DNA of 64,000 bases from Burkholderia aenigmatica (GTDB lineage Bacteria > Pseudomonadota > Gammaproteobacteria > Burkholderiales > Burkholderiaceae). The notes under the pieces were generated by a model. The model worked only from the letters and a program-made list of their open reading frames with translations, did not search any database and was not told the DNA's origin. Made by a program: the position numbers and the translations under genes. Below are positions 9,401-18,365 of the stretch, piece by piece; position 1 is the stretch's first letter, and each line of letters starts with the position of its first letter. Location: the NCBI RefSeq assembly GCF_902499175.1, contig NZ_CABVQC010000006.1, forward strand, positions 62,001 to 126,000. The letters are read 5' to 3'.

Positions 9401-12400
9401 AGCGCCCGATAGCTGAGGCCGGTCGATGCGTCGACGCGATGCAGCGCGGCATGCTGGCGATCGAGTTCGCCCTCGAGGGCCTCGATTCTCGCGGCCATGC
9501 GTTCACGCTGGCGTATCAAACCGGGGTCGAACGCGGCACCGCGAAAGATTCCATCCAGTTGTTCGCGGACGGCTCGAATCGTCGGCTCGCGGTCCTTGTT
9601 GACGTCGTTGAGCATCACGATGCGATCGCCCAGGCCTTCCGCGACGAGACGCTTGCGAACCACTTCCAGCGCGGCATGCTTCTGGCAGACGATCAGCAGG
9701 CTCCGGCCTTGTCCGATCGCGTCGGCGACCATGTTGACGATCGTCTGACTCTTGCCGGTGCCGGGCGGCCCTTCGACCAGCAGTCCGGGGCCCTGACGCG
9801 CCTGCAGGATGGCCGCTTCCTGCGACGGATCGCTTGCCACCGTCAGGAATCGGCCGAGCTCGGTCGACGTGGCCTCGGACGCGTCGTAGTCGGATTTGTC
9901 CTTGAGCCGCAGCATCGATTCGAGCGCCGTGCCGGAAGGCGACAATTGCTTGAGCTGGCGCAGATCCTCGCCGATGGCCTGGCCGGCGAAGTCGACGTGA
10001 AACAGCACGCCGGCGCAGGCGAGGCGCGTCGCGCCGGCGGGCACGTCGAGGGTCGGCAGCGGCAGCGCACCGAGTTTGCGGCTTTCCACGTCGGCCAGCA
10101 GGCCGAACGCATCGACCACGTCGGCTGCTTTCAACGCGGAACGTCCGAGCACCTCGTCGGCTGCGACACGCCATGCCTTGACGGCCTCGCGTCCCAGCAG
10201 GCCCTCGAGCGCCGGATTCAGGCGAACCTCCTCGCGCTCGCCGTCGAAAGCCATCGCCACCTGGCGTCGCGCGCCGAGCTCCATCAGCAGTTTGACCGGC
10301 CACAACAGGACGGGGGCGATGCGAGGGCGCGTCGTGCTGCGATGATCCTTGTAAAGCAGGAACGGGAAGCCGAGATAGAGGCCGTCGATGCCGGTATCCC
10401 GCTTGTAGAGCGAGGTCTGCCGGTACAGCGTGTTCAACCGGCCTTCGAGCGTTCCGCTTGCACCGAACACGGCCGGGTCCACCGGTACCGTCTGCACATT
10501 GCGCTGGAGCAGATGGTCGAGGAGCGCGGTGCTGGCGAATCGCTCGCCGTTCAGTTCGTGGAGATCGACCCGCCCCGTGGTCTTGCCGATGGTCATCCGT
10601 ACCAGCGGACCGCGCAATACGGTCGTGGCGACTTTCTTCTCGAAGAAGTCGAGGATCTGCGACACGTATTGCTGCTTCTGCGGTTCCAGCCACTGCTCGG
10701 CGGGCACCGACAACAGAACGACGACTTCATGCAGGGGCAAGCGACGTTCCAGCCGGAACTGCTCCGCCCATTCATCGACGGTCGGGTTGCCGGTTCGCGC
10801 GAATCCGGCGATTCGGTCGTCGACGGCATGGAACAGGTCGACGCGCGGCAGCGCAAGCGCGATCCGGGCAGCCTGGCGATCGAAGACCAGAATCTGCTCT
10901 CGTTCCGCGAGGGCCGCCGCCTGGTCGAGGATCTCGTCGACCGGGCGAAACTGTGAAATGGCCGCGCTCAACAGAACGATCAGGTCTTCCTCGCTGAGGA
11001 CGCGGCGTTCCGACAGCGACAGCAGACCGTGATGATCGGAATCCGGCAACAACAGGCGCCGTTCTTCCCATTGCGCGGCCAATTGGGCACGCGAGGTGGA
11101 AAGCAGCGCGATGCGCACCAGGTCTTCGTTCAGTTCGATGCCAAGATACGCAGCCCGGTGTCGTACTTCATCGGCTCGAGCGCGTAGCCTGGACAGCCAG
11201 CTTTCCGTGCCCAGCCGCTCCAGGAGCGTCGGCACCGGCCCGGTCACCAGGTCGTAACCTTCCAACGGGTTGTGCAGCAACCAGCCGGGCGTGACGATGT
11301 CGCCGCGCAGAATGAGCGGCATGTCGGGATTCAACAGCTTGAGCGCGATCATCAGGCGGCCATCGTCATCGACGCCGTCGAGTTGCGCAACCTGACGCAG
11401 GCCGGCCAGCACTTTCGCACCGGCACCGGCTTGTTCCGCCCATGTCAGGACAACGCCGCGATTCAGGTGATCGCGCGCCGCTTCCCAATTCTCGCGCTCC
11501 GCCGCGGCGAGCGCGAAGATCGCCGGCTTGCGATATTGGCGGGCGCCCAACGCGATGCTGGCGCCTTCGTCGCCATCGGCATCGATCGTCGCCGCCGACG
11601 GTGCATCGACCGGTTTGCCGTCCAGCCAGGCCTTGACTTGCGGCCATTGCCAGCGTTGATGTCGGTCACGCGCGAGCAGGCCTCGCAGCAACAGGTGAAG
11701 CGAGGGATCCAGATCGTCCGGTAACGTGACGCCGTTGGCCAGCACGTGAATCAGAAACGCGCGCGGATTGATGCCCTCGAAGCAGCGGCCGTCCGTCAAC
11801 TGCTCGAGCAGGATCATGCCGAGGCTCCACCAGTCGGATGCCGCGGCGACACCGCCCGCAATGGCCTCGGGCGCCATATAGCGCGTCGTTTCGAGCGGCG
11901 AGACGATATCGAGATCGAATTCGGACAGCCGCGCCGAACCGAAGCCGCTGATGACGAGATCCAGCGGTTCGCGGCTGCGCACCAGCAGCGTGCCGGGCCG
12001 CAGGTCCCGATGCCGAAGCCCCACGTCCGAGAATGCCTGCAGGGCCTGGCCCAGTTCATCGACCACCCGGCGGATCGTCGCGCGATCGCGGACGGCCACA
12101 CCGAGATCCGCCAGCGTCCCGCCGCTCATCTCCTCGGCGACTTCGTACGCACGTTGATCCCAGCGTCCGGTAGCGATGATCTCCGGCACGTGCTCGCGCG
12201 GCAGGCGGCGCACCACATCGTAGACCGCCGGGTCCGGTTCCGCGCCCGGTCGATACAGCGTCAGCACGGCCTGCCTGCCGGTCCCGTCCTGCTGGGCCAC
12301 ATAGCGTTCGCGCACGCCGTCCGTGCTGGAAATCTGGCGCAACAACCGCCAGCCGTCGATCCGCGTTTCTTCGACGGGCGGCGGCGCGTCCTCCGCCGAG

Positions 12401-12741
12401 CTGCCTGCAGGAGCCTCGTCGCCGGCGCCGAGCCGCTGCGCGTCGGCGGGCACGGCCGGATCCGCGCCGCATTCGAGGCACATGAGGTCGCCGTCGTTCA
12501 TCGGATGGCCGTTCGTGCACGACAACGAGGGCGGCACGGAGGATCCGGGTGCGTCCGCAGCCACTTGCTGGCTGACCGTCTCGACCGTGACCACATCCTG
12601 GGGGCGCCAGCCGTTCGCCCGGATCGGTACGCCTGACAAGTCCCAGTTGCAAACGGCATCGCCGACCGTGCCGGCACAGTACCACTCGTCCACCGACCGC
12701 TCGGTTCGGCAATTCGGGCAAAAACGCATCATGGCTGACAT
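6421..12741 (-). CDS. Giant zinc-ribbon / pseudokinase / DUF4011-like / SF1 helicase / Vsr-like nuclease fusion
   Basis: The protein has 2106 aa. Two zinc ribbons come first (Cys8, 11, 22, 31; then Cys75, His79, Cys88, Cys91). A protein-kinase fold spans about 128-375, with HRD at 244-246 and APE at 290-292. Its beta-3 lysine appears replaced (AVLTLY) and DFG reads GFG (266-268), so it is probably a pseudokinase. A DUF4011-like segment follows (LYLGFPFLLYKD near 788). The SF1 helicase has Walker A GPPGTGKS at 991-998, DEASQ at 1654, a GDEKQMPP motif after it, and NVAVTRAR at 1919-1926. The C-terminus is a Vsr/PD-(D/E)xK-type nuclease (Asp2027, then IGIECD ending at 2045). Domains of this helicase-Vsr type occur in antiviral Hhe-like proteins. 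The gene starts 8 nt after the radical-SAM gene, and its stop overlaps the next start. Confidence 0.85.
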   Translation of the reverse strand: MSAMMRFCPNCRTERSVDEWYCAGTVGDAVCNWDLSGVPIRANGWRPQDVVTVETVSQQVAADAPGSSVPPSLSCTNGHPMNDGDLMCLECGADPAVPADAQRLGAGDEAPAGSSAEDAPPPVEETRIDGWRLLRQISSTDGVRERYVAQQDGTGRQAVLTLYRPGAEPDPAVYDVVRRLPREHVPEIIATGRWDQRAYEVAEEMSGGTLADLGVAVRDRATIRRVVDELGQALQAFSDVGLRHRDLRPGTLLVRSREPLDLVISGFGSARLSEFDLDIVSPLETTRYMAPEAIAGGVAAASDWWSLGMILLEQLTDGRCFEGINPRAFLIHVLANGVTLPDDLDPSLHLLLRGLLARDRHQRWQWPQVKAWLDGKPVDAPSAATIDADGDEGASIALGARQYRKPAIFALAAAERENWEAARDHLNRGVVLTWAEQAGAGAKVLAGLRQVAQLDGVDDDGRLMIALKLLNPDMPLILRGDIVTPGWLLHNPLEGYDLVTGPVPTLLERLGTESWLSRLRARADEVRHRAAYLGIELNEDLVRIALLSTSRAQLAAQWEERRLLLPDSDHHGLLSLSERRVLSEEDLIVLLSAAISQFRPVDEILDQAAALAEREQILVFDRQAARIALALPRVDLFHAVDDRIAGFARTGNPTVDEWAEQFRLERRLPLHEVVVLLSVPAEQWLEPQKQQYVSQILDFFEKKVATTVLRGPLVRMTIGKTTGRVDLHELNGERFASTALLDHLLQRNVQTVPVDPAVFGASGTLEGRLNTLYRQTSLYKRDTGIDGLYLGFPFLLYKDHRSTTRPRIAPVLLWPVKLLMELGARRQVAMAFDGEREEVRLNPALEGLLGREAVKAWRVAADEVLGRSALKAADVVDAFGLLADVESRKLGALPLPTLDVPAGATRLACAGVLFHVDFAGQAIGEDLRQLKQLSPSGTALESMLRLKDKSDYDASEATSTELGRFLTVASDPSQEAAILQARQGPGLLVEGPPGTGKSQTIVNMVADAIGQGRSLLIVCQKHAALEVVRKRLVAEGLGDRIVMLNDVNKDREPTIRAVREQLDGIFRGAAFDPGLIRQRERMAARIEALEGELDRQHAALHRVDASTGLSYRALLGELIRLEAGTPPVSVPQLRTRLATLDISALTTLEEHCAPLARYWLPSKFEGSPLAQLKSFATDAATLDAFNAIFADFRDAERLRIETLAAHPARFDVDDPAPYRAWLDANAGRLVALDETQRKRLAQWLPLFRPADHADAEGHRYYSALGTLHRDLLAVETSGFDAVLSAAVAHLPDSALRKLEAQAALATRAPSLLRRLNPVTYLRRGRLMKFVTGCGAPATDETLRKLLAASRLETTWRPLRDTLNTISRALHLETVEPACGPTLADACLTRLRQLEDIRELAQHLAIAPRGDEFDSAVMTGDRAPVEQLLDGFETAFVRHSARQHSLRALRPLDEWLSAELVTACRQTIADNISYQAPLNRIGDALPTLAAYQQFRTRARHVTADALDVFAIMRDHEDALTRLPPERLDDAVRRMINREARLGWKRRMEQDHPELLLDQSETAAKIEALAAADGEMRRLNREMLRNGIDHGRLGSARDWEDVTRLTGRRSRRLREFIELGTGLGLMALRPVWLMNPDVASRVLPLKSGLFDSVVYDEASQMPVEYAIPTLFRGNLSIVSGDEKQMPPTAFFSSRADSDETDIFDGEQPDEAATEDERERFEDTWNRREIKDCPDVLQLARSALPVSTLQIHYRSAYRELIGYSNAAFYENNLSVPVRHPDATVREVKPLELVQVNGLYAQQTNSDEADRVVAYLAQLWQQPYAQRPSVGVVTFNRKQADLILERLEQRAEEDEAFRDAYREELERTDRGEDMAVFVKNVENVQGDERDIIVFSTTFGRNGQGTFRRMFGVLGQSGGERRLNVAVTRARHKVVLITSMPIREISDMLTTQRKPAIPRDYLQGYMEYARAMSNGELPAGRALLGRMSSERAHAKLQQTGVVDGFAEDVQAYLRGLGLSPVPAQEGDAFGLDFAIADPETGLYAIGIECDAPRHPLLEHARAREIWRPSVLGRAIPTLHRVSSQAWYHAPETEKARLKAAVAQALNQEVMA

Positions 12742-12749
12742 TTCCTGTC

Positions 12750-13394
12750 TTATCTGTTTCTCGCCTTGTCGGCACTGATCCGGACGTGATGCCCCTGATC
12801 GGTCAATAGGTCTCTCAATCGATGAAAATCGTCCCGGCCCGGTATCCCCGCGAACCAGACGCTACCGTCCTCGTCGAACATGACGTCCAGGGCCTTGCCG
12901 GTGTGCCGCGGCGCGTGTTCGTACTGTGCAAAACGCGCGTGGCCGAGTGCCGTCAGGCAATGTAATCGCTGGTTGTCGCTGCCGCGCAGCGTGCGTGTCT
13001 GCGGCGCGTCGATGTCGAACGGATCGGAGATCAGCGCATCGATCAGGCCGTCGGCGCGTGCCAGCGTATCGTCCAGCGATTCGATCGGGTGGCCGCTGTA
13101 GACGAGGATGTCGCCTGCCGACAGTTGCCGCAGGCCATGCAGGAGCGCAATCAGCGCATCGGGCTGATCGAACGGCTCGCCGCCCGAGATCGTGATGCCG
13201 GTAGCGTCGGGCAGCCAGGTTCGGACCTGCGCCAACAGCGCATCGACGGTGGTTTCGCCCCCGGCGTGCGCCCAGGTATCCATCGAAATGCAGCCCGGGC
13301 ATCGGATCGTGCAACCTTGAAACCAGATGCCGATCCGCTGCCCCGGCCCGAGTGTCGTCACGGGAAAGTGCAGGCGCGAAACACGGATGTCCAT
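12750..13394 (-). CDS. Radical-SAM activase-like protein (4Fe-4S single cluster domain)
   Basis: The 214-aa protein carries the radical-SAM cluster motif CX3CX2C (Cys28, Cys32, Cys35 in GCTIRCPGC) and the SAM-binding GGEP motif at 71-74. This is the compact layout of NrdG/PflA-type glycyl-radical activating enzymes. No glycyl-radical enzyme lies nearby. Instead the gene sits 3 nt after the AAA+ gene and 8 nt before the giant helicase gene. Its substrate is therefore likely a module protein or a small molecule, which is inference. The C-terminal part (FAGIPGRDDFHRLRDLL) is not part of the core motif set. Confidence 0.85.
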   Translation of the reverse strand: MDIRVSRLHFPVTTLGPGQRIGIWFQGCTIRCPGCISMDTWAHAGGETTVDALLAQVRTWLPDATGITISGGEPFDQPDALIALLHGLRQLSAGDILVYSGHPIESLDDTLARADGLIDALISDPFDIDAPQTRTLRGSDNQRLHCLTALGHARFAQYEHAPRHTGKALDVMFDEDGSVWFAGIPGRDDFHRLRDLLTDQGHHVRISADKARNR

Positions 13395-13397
13395 GGC

Positions 13398-15221
13398 CTA
13401 CCGCTTTTGCAACTGGAACGAACCCGAGTCGATGCCCGAGATGACGAAGCGATCGCCGGCGGCCGCATCCTGATCGAACAGGCCGCGTGCCAGCGGGTTG
13501 AGCAGATGCGCTTCGATCTGGTTTCGGATGCCGCGGCCGCCATTGGATAGATCGCCGAGGCATCGCGCCTGGAGCGCGATCCTGGAGCTGGCGTCCAGGT
13601 CGACGGCGATACCCTGGGAGGCGACGTCGTCGAGCACGGCACGAACCATCTGCTCGAAGATCTCCGTCGCGACATCCTCGCGGATGAAGTCGAAGACGAT
13701 GATGTTTTCGCCGATGCGGTTCAGGATTTCGGGCCGGTTCAGGACCAGCTTGAAATGCTGCTGGATTTCCCCGAGCACCTTCTTCTGGATGTCCGCAAAG
13801 TCGTTTCCCGGCTGGATATTCGCCACGCGCTGACCCGATTCGTCCTGGCGGTAAATGCCGAGGTTCGACGTGAAAACGATCAACGCTTCGGAAAAGTACA
13901 CGCGGTCGCCGCGCCCTGACGTCAGCACGCCGTCATCGAGGATTTGCAGAAACTTGTCGAGAATGCGCGGATGCGCTTTTTCGATTTCGTCGAAGAGCAC
14001 CACGCTGAACGGGCGTTCGCGAATCGCATTCGTCAATTCTCCGCCGACGTCGTAGCCGACGTAGCCGGGCGGCGCGCCGATGAGGCGCTGGTCGGCATGT
14101 TCCGCGCTGAATTCCGACATGTCGAAGCGGATGTACGCGCTTTCGTCACCGAACAGCAGGCTCGTGATCGTCTTGGCGAGTTCGGTTTTCCCGACGCCGG
14201 TCGGGCCGGCGAGGAATGCGACACCGCGCGGCCGGTTGCCTTTCCGCTGAGAACCCACCCCCGTCATCGCGCGCTTGACGAGGTCGAGCATGTGCGTGAC
14301 TGCGTGCGTTTGCCCTTTGACGCGGCGGCGAATGAACGCGTCGGCGTGACGGATCTTGTCGCGGTCGATTTGCTGCCACGGATCCTCGGTGACGCCCACT
14401 TTATAACGCCGCACGGCGTCGGCAATTTTATCGAGGGGCACCTGCTCGACGCGGGCGAGCGTGGCGATCGCGTTCATGTCGGCGAGCAGCAATCCCTCGG
14501 AACCGTCGACGAACGCGGACGCCGCGTCGGCAAGATGGTCCGGCGTAGCGCTCTGGGCACCGGGTACGCCGCGCAGCAATGCACCGGCCAACGCGCGACG
14601 GGCGGCACTGTCGGGTTTCGACACGGGAATATGCCGGATGCGCGGATTGTCGATCAGCAACCAGTCCGGCAGATCGCCTTCCTTGTCGACGATCCAGATC
14701 ACGGTATTGAAAAACGGACGTCGCAGTTCTCCCGCGGGGCGGGGGGCCGCCATATGCGCCAGCACCAGTGCGCGCGTGAACAGCGTGTGCTCGGCCGGGT
14801 TCAGCGTTTCGGCGCGAATCGCCAGTCGCGAAGCAAAATCGACGACGAGGGCAATCGGCGGGCCGGGCAGCGCGACCAGGCGTTCAACGCATGCGGTGAG
14901 CGCATCGATGCCGCCCGGCGCCGTGCCGTCGACCGGTGTCAGGCCGAGACGTCGCAGGGTTTCATCGGCAGGCTCCGTGGGCGACACCCGGCTGTCGGGC
15001 ACCGTGAAGCCGGAAATCGGATTCCAGACGACGAGCTGCGCATAGCCCGCCTCGCGGAGATTGTCGCCGAGTGTATTCACCAGCGACTGCGCGGTCACCA
15101 CTTCGGGGGCAACTTCACAGGCCTGTAAATCGCGGACGTTTCCCGACAGCACGAACTGGCTTTTCAACGGGAGGAAACGCAGCAGATCCCGTAACCATCT
15201 GGGTTTGACGTAGGCAGGCAT
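13398..15221 (-). CDS. Clp-like AAA+ ATPase with degenerate N-terminal ATPase half
   Basis: The protein has 607 aa. Residues 1 to about 280 look like a divergent AAA-type domain with no clear Walker A. They carry a strand (PIALVVDFASRLAI) where Walker B would be. Residues about 300-600 are a Clp/Hsp100 D2-like AAA+ domain with Walker A GPTGVGKT (339-346), pore-loop region GAPPGYVGYDVGG, Walker B VVLFDEIEKAH, sensor 1 (IVFTSN) and a GGRGIRNQIE sensor-2 element. It lacks the N-domain and the ClpP-binding features of true ClpA/ClpX. It is likely the motor or remodelling component of the module. The gap to the radical-SAM gene is only 3 nt. Confidence 0.85.
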   Translation of the reverse strand: MPAYVKPRWLRDLLRFLPLKSQFVLSGNVRDLQACEVAPEVVTAQSLVNTLGDNLREAGYAQLVVWNPISGFTVPDSRVSPTEPADETLRRLGLTPVDGTAPGGIDALTACVERLVALPGPPIALVVDFASRLAIRAETLNPAEHTLFTRALVLAHMAAPRPAGELRRPFFNTVIWIVDKEGDLPDWLLIDNPRIRHIPVSKPDSAARRALAGALLRGVPGAQSATPDHLADAASAFVDGSEGLLLADMNAIATLARVEQVPLDKIADAVRRYKVGVTEDPWQQIDRDKIRHADAFIRRRVKGQTHAVTHMLDLVKRAMTGVGSQRKGNRPRGVAFLAGPTGVGKTELAKTITSLLFGDESAYIRFDMSEFSAEHADQRLIGAPPGYVGYDVGGELTNAIRERPFSVVLFDEIEKAHPRILDKFLQILDDGVLTSGRGDRVYFSEALIVFTSNLGIYRQDESGQRVANIQPGNDFADIQKKVLGEIQQHFKLVLNRPEILNRIGENIIVFDFIREDVATEIFEQMVRAVLDDVASQGIAVDLDASSRIALQARCLGDLSNGGRGIRNQIEAHLLNPLARGLFDQDAAAGDRFVISGIDSGSFQLQKR

Positions 15222-15357
15222 GTCGTGATGGCGCGCAAAGAAAGCGAAAGCAAAACGTTATCACAGCCACTCGACCGATATATACCGAATGAATAGGGCT
15301 GCCGGAAACGACTCGATTTATTGATAGGCGCCGGGAAATGAATTTCGACGGCCCTAT

Positions 15358-17547
15358 TCATTTTCCGGTTGCGCCCAGCAGCCCCGCGACGACGTCGACG
15401 ATCCGCTGCAGCAACGCTTCGTCATAAGGCAGCCACGGCACCGCGCGCAGCGGCGACGGCGGCGGCTCGATCGCGGGTTCGACGGGTGCGCCGTCGCGCG
15501 TCACGCGCCCGGTCGCGCAATGTACCGACCACGCGCCGACCCGCACGTGGCGTTCGTCGAGCGTCATCCGGCCTTGCGCGATCGGTTCGGCGAACACGAG
15601 CGCGAGCACCTGCTTGCGATGCCGCGCCATCGTGCCGAGCGGCAAGCCGGACAGCCCGTGCAGGCGCTGTTCGCGCTCGTTCCGCGCGGCGCGCTGGCGC
15701 ACCGGGTCCGCCAGCGTGTCGGCCGCGCGCGTTGCTTCGTCGTCGAGCGCAAATGCGGCGACGCTGACAAGCAGGTCGACCGCGCGCGCCACTTCCGAGA
15801 ACACGACGGGATCGATTTCGCCGATCGGCGCGGCGATCCAGCGCCGCTCGCGCCTGCGCTCGACGTGCAGCCGGCCCGACGTGCCCTGGCCGTCCGTGCC
15901 GGGAAAGAGCCGCGCGGCGACGCTGAAGGTCGCGCGCACGTCGCCGAACTCGCGCGCGAGGCCGTCGTCGTACGCGCGGATCGACCAGCCTTCGCGGCGT
16001 GCGACGCCGATCAGCGGGCGGCTTGCGAGGACATGACCTTCGAACATCGCGGAATGACTGGCCGCGGCGTCTTCGTCGGCTGGCACGTAGAACTCGCGGA
16101 ACGCCTGCCGAACGGGTTGCCGGATCGCACGGCCGACGATCGCGCGCTGCCACGCGAGCCGCTCGTCCGCATCGGCCAGCAGCGGATGCCAGAGCCGGAT
16201 CTCGCTGTCGGCGTCGAGTTCGCACGCCGCGCCGGCGGCGTCGCGCAGCACGACCTTGCCTTTCGCGACGTCGGGCATGAACGAGACCGTCGCGCCGTCG
16301 CGCGCGCGTGCCTGCCAGATCATGCAGGTCGAGAACGCGGCGCCGGCCGGCGCATCGACGAGGCGCTCGCGCCATTCGGCATGGCCCAGCGTCATCGACT
16401 GCCAGAAACCCGCTTCCATGCAGGTGGCGAGCATCGTGAGCTGCTTCTTGTCGGGTTTCGCGTCGAGCGTCATGCGCAGCGCCGTGTGCGGCCGCTCGCC
16501 GAGCGCGCGTTCGGCGGGCTTCAGGTTGCGTGCGAGCTTCTTCTGCACGCCCGCGTGACGTACGGTGGCCAGCGCATCGCGCAGCGCACGCAGGCTCTCG
16601 GGTGTCGGGATCGTCTCGACCGCATGGCCGAGCGCGATTGCAAGCGATTGCGACGGCGCGGTTTTCGCGGCGGTCGGCGCGACGCACACGCCGGTCAGCA
16701 GCGGCCCGATCAGCGGGGGTAGCCACGGGGCGTCGCGATAGGCCGCGACGCGCGCCGCGCGCGCGACGACCTGCGCGTCGTCGGTCGTAAACGCGCGATC
16801 GGCCTGATAGGGGACTTCGCCCGCGTGAATCGCGGCGACGTGCCGCGCGGCTTCGGTCAGCGTGTCGCGCGCGAAGTCGACGTAAGCGGGCTCCTCCGCG
16901 AGCGTGGCGGCCGGATCGTCGGCATTGAACCACAGCCGCTTCGGCGCGAAATAACCGTCGTTCGTCTCGGCCAGCGCGAGCAGCGCGGCCGGCCCGAGTT
17001 CGGGCAGCACGTCGAGCTCGCGCACGCGCGCCGGTGAATCGGCATTCAACTGCGCATACGCGTCGCGCAAGGCCGTGATGTCGCGCCGGCCGGCGAACGA
17101 GAGGAGGGCATATTTTCCGTACGCGGAGAGTCTTTGCAGGCCGTCGTTCTGCGGTTCGTCGAGGATGCGCACGAGTTCGGCCTGCAGTGCGGGCGCGGGC
17201 AGCGCGTCGAGACACGACAGTTCCTGCAACGCGCGCCGCCACGCGCCGGCCGGAATGTCGCGGAACAGTTCGAGCGCGGCCTCGGCATCGACGAGCGGCG
17301 CGAGATCGAGCGCGTCGATCTGCGCGCGCAGCCAGCGCGCGAATGTGGCGCGCGGATCGTCGTAGGCGTAGTCGTGCTGCGCGACGCGTTCCTCGGTGCG
17401 GCGCAGCGCGGGCCACACCGCGCCGAGCGCATGCGCGTCGAGCGTCGACAGGTCGGGCGGCGCACCGGTGAAGCGCGGGTGGTCGGCGGTGCCGGTCAGC
17501 CGCTCGACGAGCTGGGCGACGACAGGCGGGTGGACGGATTCGGTCAT
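15358..17547 (-). CDS. DUF4132 domain-containing protein
   Basis: A 729-aa protein. The N-terminal half is a helical, HEAT-like region. The C-terminal half matches the DUF4132 pattern by eye: IRLWHPLLADADERLAWQ, IRQPVRQAFREFYVP, then HVLASRPLIGVARREGW. A terminal strand-rich domain follows (HVRVGAWSVHCATGRV). The family, related to E. coli YehI/MolR, has no established biochemical function. The gene lies 56 bp downstream of the 49-aa ORF and 136 bp upstream of the AAA+ gene, all on the same strand. It may therefore be the first large gene of the module, although the 136-bp gap leaves room for a separate promoter. Confidence 0.85.
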   Translation of the reverse strand: MTESVHPPVVAQLVERLTGTADHPRFTGAPPDLSTLDAHALGAVWPALRRTEERVAQHDYAYDDPRATFARWLRAQIDALDLAPLVDAEAALELFRDIPAGAWRRALQELSCLDALPAPALQAELVRILDEPQNDGLQRLSAYGKYALLSFAGRRDITALRDAYAQLNADSPARVRELDVLPELGPAALLALAETNDGYFAPKRLWFNADDPAATLAEEPAYVDFARDTLTEAARHVAAIHAGEVPYQADRAFTTDDAQVVARAARVAAYRDAPWLPPLIGPLLTGVCVAPTAAKTAPSQSLAIALGHAVETIPTPESLRALRDALATVRHAGVQKKLARNLKPAERALGERPHTALRMTLDAKPDKKQLTMLATCMEAGFWQSMTLGHAEWRERLVDAPAGAAFSTCMIWQARARDGATVSFMPDVAKGKVVLRDAAGAACELDADSEIRLWHPLLADADERLAWQRAIVGRAIRQPVRQAFREFYVPADEDAAASHSAMFEGHVLASRPLIGVARREGWSIRAYDDGLAREFGDVRATFSVAARLFPGTDGQGTSGRLHVERRRERRWIAAPIGEIDPVVFSEVARAVDLLVSVAAFALDDEATRAADTLADPVRQRAARNEREQRLHGLSGLPLGTMARHRKQVLALVFAEPIAQGRMTLDERHVRVGAWSVHCATGRVTRDGAPVEPAIEPPPSPLRAVPWLPYDEALLQRIVDVVAGLLGATGK

Positions 17548-17603
17548 GATGTTGGGTGGCCCTCGCGTGGCGGCATCGGATCGGCGTCGGTGGTGTCGTG
17601 GCG

Positions 17604-17753
17604 TCAGCGCGGCCGCAGCCGCTCGACCCTCTCGTGGATGACGATAGGGGGGATCGCGCGCAGCAGGTGCATCTCGCCGCCGAGCGTCGCTGTGAGTTCG
17701 GGGCGGGCAGTCTTCATCGCGTCGATGGCGGCGACGAGGGTGCGCTCAGTCAT
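17604..17753 (-). CDS. Small protein coupled to the XRE regulator
   Basis: A 49-aa ORF (MTERTLVAAIDAMKTARPEL and onward) whose ATG overlaps the XRE stop by 8 bp (ATGACTGA), typical of translational coupling. The sequence is helix-forming at the N-terminus with a hydrophobic middle (MHLLRAIPPIVI). No family is recognised. The position directly after an XRE/HipB-like regulator is where a toxin-antitoxin partner or a small modulator would sit, but HipA itself is absent. Confidence 0.55.
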   Translation of the reverse strand: MTERTLVAAIDAMKTARPELTATLGGEMHLLRAIPPIVIHERVERLRPR

Positions 17754-18327
17754 GCGACGCCTCCTCGCCGGCGGGGCGCGCGTGGTCGGGCACAGCTTCA
17801 CCGGCGTCTGCCAGCACGCGGCGCGCGATCTCGATTGCGCGGGCCGCAGCCTGGCGGCCGGCGTCGGTCATCCTGATCCGCGGGCGGCGCGTGTCGTCCG
17901 TACCCGCGCCGGACGCTTCGACAGGCGACAGCACGAGACGCGCGGCCGCGAGCATGCGCGCGGCCGCACGAGCGGGCGGCGCGGTTTCGGCGGCCGGGGC
18001 CGTGCGCGCGGCGTCCGCGCGCAGCAGCAGGCGCTCGGCCACGCGTCGTGCACGAACGCCGGCCCGATGGCTCGCGCGCGCCGACTGGCGCTCGAGCAGT
18101 TCTTCGCTGGCGTCGGGAATGTCGACGACGACCTGCACGCCGAGCCCCTGCAGGATCTGGAACACCTTGCCCCACTGAATGGTGTCCGCGCCGCGCTCGG
18201 CCTTGACCATGAACGACTCGCTGACGCCGACGCTGCCGGCCGCGTCGTCCTGGCGTAGTTGCTGCACTTTCCGCGCGGCGCGGATCACGCCGCCGATGTC
18301 GGATGCCTGTTCGATCGTGTATCGCAT
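17746..18327 (-). CDS. XRE/HipB-like transcriptional regulator with long C-terminal tail
   Basis: A 193-aa protein. The N-terminal 70 residues form a Cro/C1-type helix-turn-helix (IGGVIRAARKVQQLRQDDAA, then VSESFMVKAERG), similar to HipB. The rest is Ala/Arg-rich, includes an unusual 110-residue extension (RMTDAGRQAAARAIEIARRV near the end) and has no known domain. The start chosen, MRYTIEQ, places the operator-like palindromes at 18366-18486 directly upstream, consistent with autorepression. Longer starts would read through those palindromes. It is the first gene of the minus-strand series leading to the DUF4132 and AAA+ genes. Confidence 0.8.
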   Translation of the reverse strand: MRYTIEQASDIGGVIRAARKVQQLRQDDAAGSVGVSESFMVKAERGADTIQWGKVFQILQGLGVQVVVDIPDASEELLERQSARASHRAGVRARRVAERLLLRADAARTAPAAETAPPARAAARMLAAARLVLSPVEASGAGTDDTRRPRIRMTDAGRQAAARAIEIARRVLADAGEAVPDHARPAGEEASHD

Positions 18328-18365
18328 GGTTGAGCCCCGCCACCGTTGCCGGCGTGGCAGGATGA

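Noticed and set aside
7495..10956. Plus-strand open frame of over 1100 codons
   Set aside because: It is the antisense shadow of the giant helicase gene; its protein is Arg/Gln/Val-rich with no domain, as expected for high-GC antisense frames.
15422..17416. Long alternative minus-strand frame over the DUF4132 gene
   Set aside because: Arg/Ala-rich frameshadow of the DUF4132 coding frame without recognisable motifs.
17746..18327. hipBA toxin-antitoxin locus
   Set aside because: The HipB-like regulator is not followed by a HipA kinase; only a 49-aa unrelated ORF follows.
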